The notes under the pieces are model-generated. The model saw nothing but the letters and a program-made list of their open reading frames with translations, was not told where the DNA came from and searched no databases. DNA of 8,129 bases from Fimbriimonadaceae bacterium (lineage in GTDB: Bacteria > Armatimonadota > Fimbriimonadia > Fimbriimonadales > Fimbriimonadaceae). Shown here in pieces: positions 1-7,452 of this stretch (the stretch's first letter is position 1; each line of letters begins with the position of its first letter). The DNA lies in contig JADLGZ010000192.1 of the NCBI GenBank assembly GCA_020849075.1, positions 1 to 8,129 of the forward strand, given 5' to 3'. The position numbers and the translations under genes are program-made.

Positions 1-1600
1 CCCTTGTGTTGCCCGAGGTCAATCCAAGGCATTCGGCACCCGTATCGTTACCCCGAATATTGTAACAATTGAATGTACAGCCCGTCTTGCGAGCTATCGC
101 CGCCAGACCGTCCAGCACCTGGTCCGCGTCGCTCGCATTTAGGAGGCTTCGTGACGTAATGATAGCTACGTCCTCGCCCAAGTTGGATGCGATAAGTCGA
201 AACTCAGCCGCTGACATTTGAGTTCGGCGGCTTACTAGAGAGAATGCTTCGTCGGCTCCCCCTTCCAAAGCAAGTCGTATCCCTGCCACGACATCAGCTT
301 CGTGATCCTCGTCGTACCGAATGCAATGATCAGCAAATCCATCAGTTTCATTGGATGAAGCCGTGACATTAAGAATCCTAGCCCCATTTTTGAACCAAGC
401 CTTGCGGACTCGGAGGAACATCATCGGCAGTTCGTCGGCCAAGGATGTGCCAAAAACGACGATCGCCCTCTTACTTTCCAGGTCCGCGATTGAGTCCGGT
501 GGCAAACTCAGCGGGCTATCCGGCAGGAACCGCGTCCATCGGCTATCCAATTGGTTAGTTTTGAAGCCATCCTTGAATAGCTTTCCGAGCAGATACAGGC
601 TCTCATTTGACTGCTTGCCGCCAACGAGTGCTGCCCCAGCCCCACCCGAGAAAGCCTCTATTATCTGGTCGTAAGCTTTGACCCAGGTGGTTTCAACAAA
701 TCCATCCTCCCGCCGCACTAAGGGCCTCAGGAGCCGATCTTCGTTAACCCAGCCTTGCCCAAACTTACCTCGATCGCAAGTCCACTCCTCATTAATCGCT
801 TCATTGATTCGACCATTCAGCCGGACAAACTTCCCCGCCCGGTGATCAAACCAAACGCTGCAATGATTCGAGCATTCAAAGCAATTGAATGGCGAGGTCT
901 CCAAATCCCACGGCCTCGCCCTGAACCGATACTGGCTTGACGTGAGCGCTCCGACGGGGCAGATTTCGACAACATTGCCGCTGAACTTGCTATCAAAATC
1001 AAGCATTTGGAAAGTGCTTGGTTGCATGTTTGAACCACGGAATCGGAAGGCCAGTTGTGCATCGCCGCTTATCTCCTCAGTAAAGCGAACACACCGACCA
1101 CACTGAATACAACGCTCAAGGTCCAGGGTGACGTACTTTGAGAGCGGATACGCCTTGGGAAGGTGGCGCTTAAGTTCAGTGAAACGGCTGGTCGAGGGGC
1201 CGTAGAAAATCGTATTATTCTGAAGCGGGCATTCCCCTCCTCGATCGCAAATAGGGCAATCAAGGGGGTGGTTGACGAGGAGGAACTCTAAGACGCCCCT
1301 TCGGTCCCGGTGCACCATTTCGGTGTCCGTGTACACGACCATATTGTTGTCCGCTGGGAGCGTACATCCTGCCTGCGGTTTGGGCATTTTTCGAACGCTA
1401 CCATCAGGCTGCTTGAACCCAACCTCCACAAGGCACATTCGACACATGCCAACCGGCTTCATCCGCGGGTGATAGCAGAAGATGGGAATCTCCAGCCCAA
1501 GACGCTTGACCGACTCAACGATCAACTCGCCCTTAGGAACCTGAAGCTCCACATCGTTGATTGTGATCGTGACCAATTGGGTCTCTGCCACCGCCGCCAT
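1..1600 (-). CDS. nuoG: NADH-quinone oxidoreductase subunit G (complex I), 3' end beyond the left edge
   Basis: This is the large Fe-S subunit of the peripheral arm of respiratory complex I, which passes electrons from NADH towards quinone on the cytoplasmic side of the membrane. The frame is uninterrupted from ATG at 1600 to the window edge (533 codons seen; full proteins are usually about 700-900 residues). An N-terminal 2Fe-2S ferredoxin domain has C42, C53, C56 and C79 (FCYHPRMKPVGMCRMC). The His-Cys3 motif follows with H111, C115, C118 and C124 (HPLDCPICDRGGEC). The N4 4Fe-4S site has C164, C167, C170 and C214 (CIQCGRC, then EICPVGA). The extra N7 site has C240, C243, C247 and C275. From about residue 288 the sequence enters the molybdopterin-oxidoreductase-like domain (GGKQSNESLYLLGKL). 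A GGAG lies only 3 bases before the ATG, so spacing is short; TTG at 1606 and GTG at codon 4 are weaker alternatives. The upstream neighbour is not nuoF, so nuoG may head its own segment here. Identification is firm from the ligand pattern. Confidence 0.95.
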   Translation of the reverse strand, partial: MAAVAETQLVTITINDVELQVPKGELIVESVKRLGLEIPIFCYHPRMKPVGMCRMCLVEVGFKQPDGSVRKMPKPQAGCTLPADNNMVVYTDTEMVHRDRRGVLEFLLVNHPLDCPICDRGGECPLQNNTIFYGPSTSRFTELKRHLPKAYPLSKYVTLDLERCIQCGRCVRFTEEISGDAQLAFRFRGSNMQPSTFQMLDFDSKFSGNVVEICPVGALTSSQYRFRARPWDLETSPFNCFECSNHCSVWFDHRAGKFVRLNGRINEAINEEWTCDRGKFGQGWVNEDRLLRPLVRREDGFVETTWVKAYDQIIEAFSGGAGAALVGGKQSNESLYLLGKLFKDGFKTNQLDSRWTRFLPDSPLSLPPDSIADLESKRAIVVFGTSLADELPMMFLRVRKAWFKNGARILNVTASSNETDGFADHCIRYDEDHEADVVAGIRLALEGGADEAFSLVSRRTQMSAAEFRLIASNLGEDVAIITSRSLLNASDADQVLDGLAAIARKTGCTFNCYNIRGNDTGAECLGLTSGNTR

Positions 1601-1659
1601 AGACTCCAACGGTTGTACCAGAAACCGTGAGCGTCCGGTGAGACGCGATGTTCTAGCTG
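1601..1659 (-). other. Intergenic gap with two small inverted repeats before nuoG
   Basis: On the minus strand, GCGTC (1646-1642) pairs with GACGC (1635-1631) across a 6-base loop, and ACGGTT (1628-1623) pairs with AACCGT (1614-1609) across an 8-base loop. Neither is followed by a T run, so they do not make a standard intrinsic terminator. They could weakly separate the secreted-protein gene from nuoG or fold in the nuoG leader, or they may be chance. No clear promoter hexamers are visible in these 59 bases, so a nuoG promoter, if separate, may lie inside the upstream gene. Confidence 0.25.
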
Positions 1660-3081
1660 TTAGTCATCCACTGAGCCGAAACTTGAGATGACGATGTCAA
1701 TGTCGGCAGCGTCCACCTCGCCCGAGCCATCAACATCCTCGTTGATCCCTTGACTGGTCGGACCAAACTCCGCGATGACTGCATCAATATCTGCTGCGTC
1801 AACTTCTCCGCTGTCGTCAACGTCTCCGTTGGCGAGCACGAAGTTCACTCCAGATGCCCCGGAGGACGTTATCGTTACGGAGCTGATCTTTCTCTTAAGA
1901 AATAGGGATGAATCTGCATAACAGTCATAGGATCCCGCGACTACGGCTTGCGAAAGCGGCAGGCTGTAGCCCCCTGAGCCATCAAGCGTTACCGATCCGG
2001 AGTGGATGACGGTGGACGAATTCACCGGTGTAATTGTGAAGTTCATACTTCGGCCCGCAAGTCCACCAACCCAGTCAGAAAGGCTGACCTGGCCAGACAG
2101 CGAAGCTGAAGCGGATGCAACACCAAGCCCGGCAAACATCGTGTTTGCGGGTGCCATTGTTGACCAATCGGCCGCGCTCGAAGCCGGTGCTGTGTCAGCA
2201 GTTAAGAACCCATAAACCCAACTGCTAGCGCCTGACTTGTAGGATGCAAAGACCTGATGAGATCCGCCTGTCTCATACAGGGCAATATGTCGAAGTTGAG
2301 AGGTGAAAATTCGAACGCCTGGTACGGAGAATTGTGTAGAAGTATTGGGCCTAGAGAACCTCCACAGCCCTCCAACCGAGGTCGAATCACTCGCCAAGTA
2401 TAAGGTGAGGCCATCCGAACTAATGGCATGATCCGCAACAATGATAGCCTCGGAAGAGACATCAAGCAAGATGTTTGAGTTCCCAATCTCCTTCACCCGA
2501 TAGTTACCGCCAGTTGAGATTGAGTAGGCAAACAGTCCATGATTTCCTGAGACAAACCGAACATTGGTATCGGAACCGCTTGCATTCGAGGCTGTTCCGC
2601 TCCCGAAGGTTCCGGTCTGAACCCCTTGGTTGGTGGCCAATGCAAAGGCTTCCCCGCCATAGGGGCCGCTGTCCCTGATCACAGCGGTGAACAGAGCCGC
2701 CGGCAAGTCGGAGCTCCCAGTTACCGCACCCGTGATTAGATTGAGGCGTTGGACTCGGCGGTCAGCTCCACTAGTGCTTGAGCCGGGGGCCACCTGGTAA
2801 CCACCAATGTAAGCCTCGAGTCCGAAAACATTCATACCGCCTTCGGTACTTGTCGTCCCTCCGATGGCAATGCCGGATGCCCCAACGTAAGTGACATCAC
2901 GGGTGGAGCCAGTCAGTGTGCCATCCGCGCGGTTGAGTTCAACGATCCTCACTTCGGCGGCACTTGAGCTAGGCGGACTGATCCCATCGCCCAGTTGGAC
3001 AACGGCGAGGCTACCGGATTGCCAAACGGCACTCGAGACCGTAGCTGCGAGGACAAGGAGACTGGTGCCAACAACCTTCAT
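1660..3081 (-). CDS. Secreted protein with beta-rich body and C-terminal type I dockerin-like repeats
   Basis: The product is a predicted exported protein of 473 residues. ATG at 3081 gives a typical signal peptide (MKVVGTSLLVLAATVSSAVW); an in-frame GTG at 3120 would add 13 residues before it and is less likely. No clear Shine-Dalgarno is seen for either. Residues about 25-325 are rich in Gly, Ser and Thr, with strand-like stretches such as ISSDGLTLYLASD that suggest a beta-propeller, though I cannot assign a family. Residues about 327-416 look like a small beta-sandwich or carboxypeptidase-regulatory-like domain (LSGQVSLSDWVGG, LDGSGGYSL). The C-terminus holds two F-hand calcium loops: D420, D422, S424, D428, D431 and D449, D451, S453, D457, D460, both containing SGEVDAADID. 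Dockerins bind cohesins in cellulosomes, but related ends occur on many exported proteins of non-cellulosomal bacteria, where the role is unclear. There are no catalytic motifs I recognise. It sits 62 bases after the VWA gene and 59 before nuoG, and shares no obvious function with either. Confidence 0.85.
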   Translation of the reverse strand: MKVVGTSLLVLAATVSSAVWQSGSLAVVQLGDGISPPSSSAAEVRIVELNRADGTLTGSTRDVTYVGASGIAIGGTTSTEGGMNVFGLEAYIGGYQVAPGSSTSGADRRVQRLNLITGAVTGSSDLPAALFTAVIRDSGPYGGEAFALATNQGVQTGTFGSGTASNASGSDTNVRFVSGNHGLFAYSISTGGNYRVKEIGNSNILLDVSSEAIIVADHAISSDGLTLYLASDSTSVGGLWRFSRPNTSTQFSVPGVRIFTSQLRHIALYETGGSHQVFASYKSGASSWVYGFLTADTAPASSAADWSTMAPANTMFAGLGVASASASLSGQVSLSDWVGGLAGRSMNFTITPVNSSTVIHSGSVTLDGSGGYSLPLSQAVVAGSYDCYADSSLFLKRKISSVTITSSGASGVNFVLANGDVDDSGEVDAADIDAVIAEFGPTSQGINEDVDGSGEVDAADIDIVISSFGSVDD

Positions 3082-3143
3082 AGCTATATTGTATGGGATT
3101 CTGCCAGCAACCGACTGCACTATCTAACGATTATCTATACTAT
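3082..3143 (-). promoter_or_regulatory. AT-rich spacer, possible promoter of the secreted-protein gene
   Basis: The spacer between the VWA stop and the ATG at 3081 is clearly more AT-rich than its surroundings. On the minus strand it contains -10-like hexamers (GATAAT within GTATAGATAATCG, and TACAAT 6 bases before the ATG). No good -35 element sits at the standard distance from either one. No hairpin followed by T residues is present, so there is no evident terminator for the four-gene module. The call is an inference from base composition. Confidence 0.25.
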
Positions 3144-4226
3144 TTAATGTAGATTATGAAGTGCTTGGGCCAGGAGGTCTGGAAACGAATCTGGGGTGCA
3201 AGAAAAACTGGGAATTCCCATATCCGCAAGCTTCTGCGCGGTTGAATGAGAATAGGCCGGCTCGCCCTCATCATCCAGAGCAAGAAGGCATATCACTCGC
3301 ACTCCTCGACTCACCAAATGGTGGAACTTGGCCAACATGTCGCCTTCACGGCCGCCCTCATACAGGTCCGTGATAATCAAGAAGACCGTGTCAGAGGGCC
3401 GCTCAATAATTTGATCTGCATAACTCACAGCTTGGGCGATGTCAGTTCCGCCATTCAACCTAGCGGCAAGAAGTAGTTCCACTGGGTCACTCAGGTGCTC
3501 AGAAAGGTCAGCAATCTCAGTACTGAACGCAAATATCCGAACCCGCAGGGTCGGAAGCGACGCAAGAACTGAAGCATATACACCAGCGTAGAGCAGACTC
3601 GTCCCCATTGAGCCGCTCTGATCCATGGCAATCACGATCTCCTTTGCCCCTCTAACGCCATGCGGCTTGACAACCTTAGTCTCCACCAGCATCTTGCCGT
3701 CCCGTTGTATGTGCTTCAGGTTGGCCCGTAGCGTTCTGTCCCAATCAAGGCGCCCCGCGACATTTCGACGCCTATTCGCCCCACCGCGTTGCCGGCGCCA
3801 ACACTGTTCCATGGGAAAACGGATACGCTCGGCGATTTGGGATACCACCCCTTTCACCACTTCTCGAGCCGCCTCACGAGACTCTGGAGGGAGGTGCTCG
3901 CTGAGGCGGAGAAGGGTAACCGCAAGGTGTGGATCTGGATGAACAGCTCGCAGGGTCTCCTTTTCCAGCAAGAATTGCACGAGATTTAGGTTGGTGATGG
4001 CATCTCGTTGCATCACGGACACGACAGGCTCCGGAAACAACTTGCGAATGTCGCGAAGCCACCGGACAATACTCGGGCTACTAGGCCCGAGGCGCCCCTG
4101 CTTGGGATCATCGTAGAGGGCTGAAAGCGCAGCATCCGCACCCTGATCTCGCTGATTCAGTTGTTGATTGATTTGAGCATCCGAACCCAAGAGAAGTCGC
4201 CATCGCCGAAGCCTTTCTTCGGTCAA
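3144..4226 (-). CDS. VWA domain protein with intact MIDAS, partner of the MoxR ATPase
   Basis: The 360-residue product has an N-terminal helical, charged region (about 1-195) and a C-terminal VWA domain (about 196-355). The metal-ion-dependent adhesion site is complete: D202-x-S204-x-S206 (DQSGSM), T261 (GGTDI) and D287 (ITDLYEGG). This pattern predicts Mg2+-dependent protein binding. It has no signal peptide or membrane segment, so it should act in the cytoplasm. VWA proteins encoded next to MoxR ATPases (ViaA, NorD, CbbO) act as adaptors that link the ATPase to its target complex, and I infer the same here. Translation starts at TTG: it overlaps the DUF5682-like stop codon in TTGA (4226-4223), and a GGAGG lies 6 bases upstream, which strongly supports this unusual start. 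It is the last gene of the four-gene module. The direct target cannot be read from the sequence. Confidence 0.92.
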   Translation of the reverse strand: MTEERLRRWRLLLGSDAQINQQLNQRDQGADAALSALYDDPKQGRLGPSSPSIVRWLRDIRKLFPEPVVSVMQRDAITNLNLVQFLLEKETLRAVHPDPHLAVTLLRLSEHLPPESREAAREVVKGVVSQIAERIRFPMEQCWRRQRGGANRRRNVAGRLDWDRTLRANLKHIQRDGKMLVETKVVKPHGVRGAKEIVIAMDQSGSMGTSLLYAGVYASVLASLPTLRVRIFAFSTEIADLSEHLSDPVELLLAARLNGGTDIAQAVSYADQIIERPSDTVFLIITDLYEGGREGDMLAKFHHLVSRGVRVICLLALDDEGEPAYSHSTAQKLADMGIPSFSCTPDSFPDLLAQALHNLH

Positions 4227-6379
4227 GTAATTCCTCCAAAGAGTTCATCGATTACGGAATCGACCTGGCGGAGTCGTTCAGAGTCGAGTTGGGCGTCCTT
4301 GGTTCCAGTACTCCCCGCCACGACCCGCCGCCCAATTTGGCGACGCTCCGCCTTTGGAAAGGAGCCAAATGATCGCCTCAATAGAGGCAGGTTTTGGTCA
4401 AAGGCTATTGGATCAAGGCCAGTAATCCAGGTATCCAAAATCCTAAAGAGCTCATCGCTATAGATTAGGGCCAGGCCAGATTCACCCAAAAATCCCTGAA
4501 CCCAAGCCGCGACCCAAGCATGGCTATTCCCTGGGCTAAGGGTTCGCGCAAAGGCTTGCTCCTGTTCAAGCTCTGATACTAACTTCTGGTCGCCAGCATG
4601 ACGCTGAAGCCGACCGGCAAGGAAACCAGGCATCGCTTTCAACCGTAGGAGCACCAAAATGGTGGCTTCCCAGTGCTGACTCGTCTCTTCTGAAACAAGG
4701 CCTTCAATCTGGTGGGCGATGGGCACGATCGCCGATGCAAATCTTTCGCCTTCAGTATCGTTAGTACCAACTACAGCGTTTGGCAGAGCCAAGCAGGCTC
4801 GCTTGACCATTCTCTCGAGAATGTCGGCAAGCGAAAAAGTATCCATGCGCCGGGTCGCACCGATTCGTAGCGTTGTCGCTATTGCGGAAATGCCGGATAG
4901 CAATTCAGGAATGTCGGAAGCGATGGCGACGGCCTGCTCGAGCCCAGATAAGAGCCGATCAACTACTTCTGGAAGATCCGCAAGCAGCGCCTGCATTATT
5001 CGTTCTGTTAGCGCTGGTAGCGCGCCTACTACTAGATGGTCATCGCTGAGTACGGCTGCTGCTGCTGACCTGATCTGGCTACCCCAATGGCTAGCCTGCA
5101 CCAGCCTTGTTTCCAAAAGTGGGTTCCAAGCGAGGAGCCATTCCTCTCTAAACGTTCCTAACTGCCCATCCGCAACCTGTCGCTCTCCCCAGGGAACCCC
5201 TAGAACTTGGAGCCGCACGAAGAATCGGCTTCGCTCCAAGTGTAGCGGCTTACGGATATCCAACGACAGATGCTTGGTCAACTGAGTCAGGCGAAGCCGT
5301 TTACACTCCGAGGCAAAGTCGCGCTTCAAGGGAATATCCTGAATCTCGGGTGGGACTGATCCCACGCGATCGCCGATCAGGGCCTTGTCGGCAATGACCT
5401 GAAGGTAATCGTTACGTCCTTCTGCCATCACGGCAATTGCCGCTTCGACCAGTTCATGCATACCGGGTTCGCGCCGGGAGCGAAGGGCGGCCAACAAATC
5501 GGCGGTTCGGGTCGCCTCGATTACCGCTGCCGGGCTGACGTCTACTCTCGCTTCGCGCAGGAGCCCCGCGACCATGCCGAGCCACCGACCGGTTCGATGT
5601 TCGGGAGGTGTTGTCCAGCAGAACTCATAGAACATCGGTGACAAAACCCCGGCACCATAGCCGCTGGTGAAGGCGAGGCCATCGTAATTCCATGGGACCC
5701 AGCTGGCGGTAACCGGCACCTTAGGAAGTTCTTTGATGAGTGCTTGATCTGGGTTATCTGAGCCACGGTCCCATCGTCTAACTGCGGGCACGTGCCACGC
5801 ACCAACAACTACCGCAGTGCGTCTGCCTCCAGTCGCCGCCTGTCGTATGGCGATCCGCATTGCCGCTTCGCGGCATGCCGTGAGCTCGTCAGGTTCTTCG
5901 GAGCCGCGAAGTTCTTCCATCAGGTCTCCTACGGCTTGGAATAAGGCTTCCGATCCTACACGAGACTCGATTCGATCGTCCCACCAGGCCTCCCCATCGC
6001 GGTAACCCGCGACTTCGCCCAGCACGGCAAATGGATCCAACTTCTGCTCCGCTTGGCTCCATTCCTTTGCAAAATAGTAGGTAGCGGCCAGATCAATGAA
6101 TCGTACTTGAACTCCTCTCTTCAAAGCCCAGTGCAGGGCGACCCACTCGGGCGAAAACTCAGCAAACGGAGCGAAAGTTGCACGAGCCGGTTCAGCGGTC
6201 GGATAGAACACAGCCGCGACCGGAGTGACAAGCCCGGAATGCTGAACCCATCTCTTGGGGGTTTCTGGCATTCCCTCAATCAGTACCGTGTCTGGTTGCC
6301 AAGAATCAAGCACTTCCAAGAGCGATCGAGATGAACCTGGGCCGTGATGACGTATCCCGTAGATTCGAACTTCGCTCAC
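4223..6379 (-). CDS. DUF5682-like protein with TraB/Tiki/EreA-type N-terminal domain
   Basis: This 718-residue cytoplasmic protein begins with a motif set I recognise as DUF5682: GIRHHGPGS at 8-16, VLIEGMPE at 32-39, AWWDDRIE at 131-138, REAAMR at 170-175 and VVVGAWHVPA at 190-199. An early Gly-x-x-His signature, a Glu after a buried strand and a later GxxH resemble the TraB/GumN/Tiki and EreA/ChaN-like group, whose members use such His and Glu residues in hydrolysis or metal binding. H11, H12, E35 and H196 are thus the candidate active residues; activity is inferred, not known. Residues about 260-718 are a long, mostly helical region without motifs I can name. GTG at 6379 is chosen because it overlaps the MoxR stop codon in GTGA and places GIRHHGPGS at the family's usual distance from the start; GGGAA lies 5 bases upstream. 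A TTG at 6415 would add 12 residues with no family similarity. The gene sits between its ATPase and VWA partners. Confidence 0.88.
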   Translation of the reverse strand: MSEVRIYGIRHHGPGSSRSLLEVLDSWQPDTVLIEGMPETPKRWVQHSGLVTPVAAVFYPTAEPARATFAPFAEFSPEWVALHWALKRGVQVRFIDLAATYYFAKEWSQAEQKLDPFAVLGEVAGYRDGEAWWDDRIESRVGSEALFQAVGDLMEELRGSEEPDELTACREAAMRIAIRQAATGGRRTAVVVGAWHVPAVRRWDRGSDNPDQALIKELPKVPVTASWVPWNYDGLAFTSGYGAGVLSPMFYEFCWTTPPEHRTGRWLGMVAGLLREARVDVSPAAVIEATRTADLLAALRSRREPGMHELVEAAIAVMAEGRNDYLQVIADKALIGDRVGSVPPEIQDIPLKRDFASECKRLRLTQLTKHLSLDIRKPLHLERSRFFVRLQVLGVPWGERQVADGQLGTFREEWLLAWNPLLETRLVQASHWGSQIRSAAAAVLSDDHLVVGALPALTERIMQALLADLPEVVDRLLSGLEQAVAIASDIPELLSGISAIATTLRIGATRRMDTFSLADILERMVKRACLALPNAVVGTNDTEGERFASAIVPIAHQIEGLVSEETSQHWEATILVLLRLKAMPGFLAGRLQRHAGDQKLVSELEQEQAFARTLSPGNSHAWVAAWVQGFLGESGLALIYSDELFRILDTWITGLDPIAFDQNLPLLRRSFGSFPKAERRQIGRRVVAGSTGTKDAQLDSERLRQVDSVIDELFGGIT
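4233..4237 (-). promoter_or_regulatory. Shine-Dalgarno GGAGG deciding the TTG start of the VWA gene
   Basis: Minus-strand TTTGGAGGAATTAC immediately precedes TTG at 4226. GGAGG is a full anti-16S match with a 6-base spacer, inside the end of the DUF5682-like gene. It supports the TTG over internal starts and suggests efficient re-initiation at the TTGA overlap. Confidence 0.8.
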
Positions 6380-7452
6380 AGTAATTCCCGGCAATGGAGG
6401 TAGACATCCCCCCAATCGTCGCGCTTCTTCACCACGATCTCCAGATATTCGCTCAGAATTTGCTGATCGGGCCTTGGGTCGCGCACGATTGCTCCGATGA
6501 GGCTAGGAGCAATTTCCTTTGCGGTCAGCTTTCCTTGCCCGAAATGTGCAGCCAGCGCCATGCCGTGATTAACAGCGGCGATCGCTTCCGCCGTACTCAG
6601 GGTTGCGCTAGGGGATTTTAGGGTCACCCTGCCATCCTTTGTCTGACCTCCGCGGAGTTCGCGGAAAATGGTTACAAGTCGCTCCACTTCCGCTGCATCG
6701 GGTTCTGGATCTGGTAATTCAAGGCTGTGCCCGATCTCTGAACATCGTTTCTGGACAATAGCGACCTCTTCCTCCAACGTCGCCGGTAGAGGCAAAACTA
6801 CCGTGTTGAAGCGCCGTCGCAAGGCACTTGAGAGTTCGTTGACGCCCTTGTCGCGGGTGTTGGAGGTTGCGATGACGTTGAAACCCTTGACGGCTTGCAC
6901 TTCTGTTCCTAGTTCAGGAACTGGAAGGGTCTTTTCGCTGAGGATTGTGATCAGGGCGTCCTGCACATCACTTGGCATGCGCGTCATTTCTTCAAGGCGG
7001 ACCACCTTACCCAGACTCATCCCTCGCATTACAGGAGAAGGTACAAGAGCGGCATGGCTGGGCCCTTCGTTTATCAAGCGGGCATAGTTCCAGCCATATC
7101 GAATCGCTGATTCCTCGGTGCCCGCTGTTCCCTGAACCAAGAGCGTTGAATCTCCCGAAATCGCGGCGGCAAGATGCTCTGACAGCCAAGTCTTGGCGGT
7201 GCCCGGTAAACCCAATAGGAGAAGGGCTCGGTCCGTAGCCAGGGTTGCAACGGCAATCTCGACTAAGCGGCGATCACCGATATACTTTGCGGAAATCTCT
7301 ACCGAGCCCGCCTTTCCACCCATGATGTAGTCGGTTACTGCCCAAGGGCTGAGCCGCCAATGCGGAGGACGTGATCGCTTGTCAACTCTTTCTAGGGCTT
7401 TCAGTTCTTGCCGAAATTGTTCTTCAGCATGAAGTCTCAGTAGGTCATTCAT
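6376..7452 (-). CDS. MoxR-family AAA+ ATPase
   Basis: The 358-residue product is a cytoplasmic AAA+ ATPase, presumably a hexameric ring that remodels a protein complex. Walker A is GLPGTAKT (81-88, with K87). The Walker B strand reads VVRLEE (150-155), with Glu at the usual Asp position. It is followed by MTRMPSDVQDALITILSEK, a stretch typical of MoxR proteins. Sensor 1 is ATSN (195-198) and the arginine-finger region is ALRRRFN (210-216). At the sensor 2 position, where many MoxR proteins have SPRA, this one has SPSATLSTAEA (280-290), so the Arg is absent. Residues 1-45 precede the AAA core and are basic and helical. ATG at 7452 overlaps the DUF5691-like stop by 8 bases (ATGAATGA) and has no good Shine-Dalgarno, so translation probably depends on coupling to the gene before it. 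The VWA gene of the same operon encodes the expected adaptor. Confidence 0.93.
   Translation of the reverse strand: MNDLLRLHAEEQFRQELKALERVDKRSRPPHWRLSPWAVTDYIMGGKAGSVEISAKYIGDRRLVEIAVATLATDRALLLLGLPGTAKTWLSEHLAAAISGDSTLLVQGTAGTEESAIRYGWNYARLINEGPSHAALVPSPVMRGMSLGKVVRLEEMTRMPSDVQDALITILSEKTLPVPELGTEVQAVKGFNVIATSNTRDKGVNELSSALRRRFNTVVLPLPATLEEEVAIVQKRCSEIGHSLELPDPEPDAAEVERLVTIFRELRGGQTKDGRVTLKSPSATLSTAEAIAAVNHGMALAAHFGQGKLTAKEIAPSLIGAIVRDPRPDQQILSEYLEIVVKKRDDWGDVYLHCRELL

Noticed and set aside
1..1600. Possibility that the left region is a gene desert or a decayed gene
   Set aside because: The minus-strand frame from 1600 to 1 translates without a stop and keeps every cluster ligand; it is only cut by the window edge.
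351..1630. Several plus-strand frames (351-674, 755-940, 885-1106, 1272-1472, 1310-1630) and short minus-strand frames (817-1062, 1069-1263)
   Set aside because: All overlap the continuous NuoG frame, whose Fe-S ligands prove which reading is real; none of them has a recognisable domain.
1609..1646. Intrinsic terminator after the secreted-protein gene
   Set aside because: The two stems are only 5 and 6 base pairs and no T run follows either one.
3082..3120. GTG at 3120 as the secreted-protein start
   Set aside because: It would place 13 residues with no signal-peptide character before a textbook signal peptide beginning at ATG 3081.
4719..5285. A 188-codon plus-strand open frame
   Set aside because: It lies wholly inside the DUF5682-like gene on the opposite strand, has Ser/Arg-rich low-complexity composition typical of an antisense frame, and shows no family motif.
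6377..6415. TTG at 6415 as the DUF5682-like start
   Set aside because: It adds 12 residues (rich in Gly and Pro) encoded within the end of the MoxR gene; GTG at 6379 overlaps the MoxR stop by 4 bases and fits the family N-terminus better.
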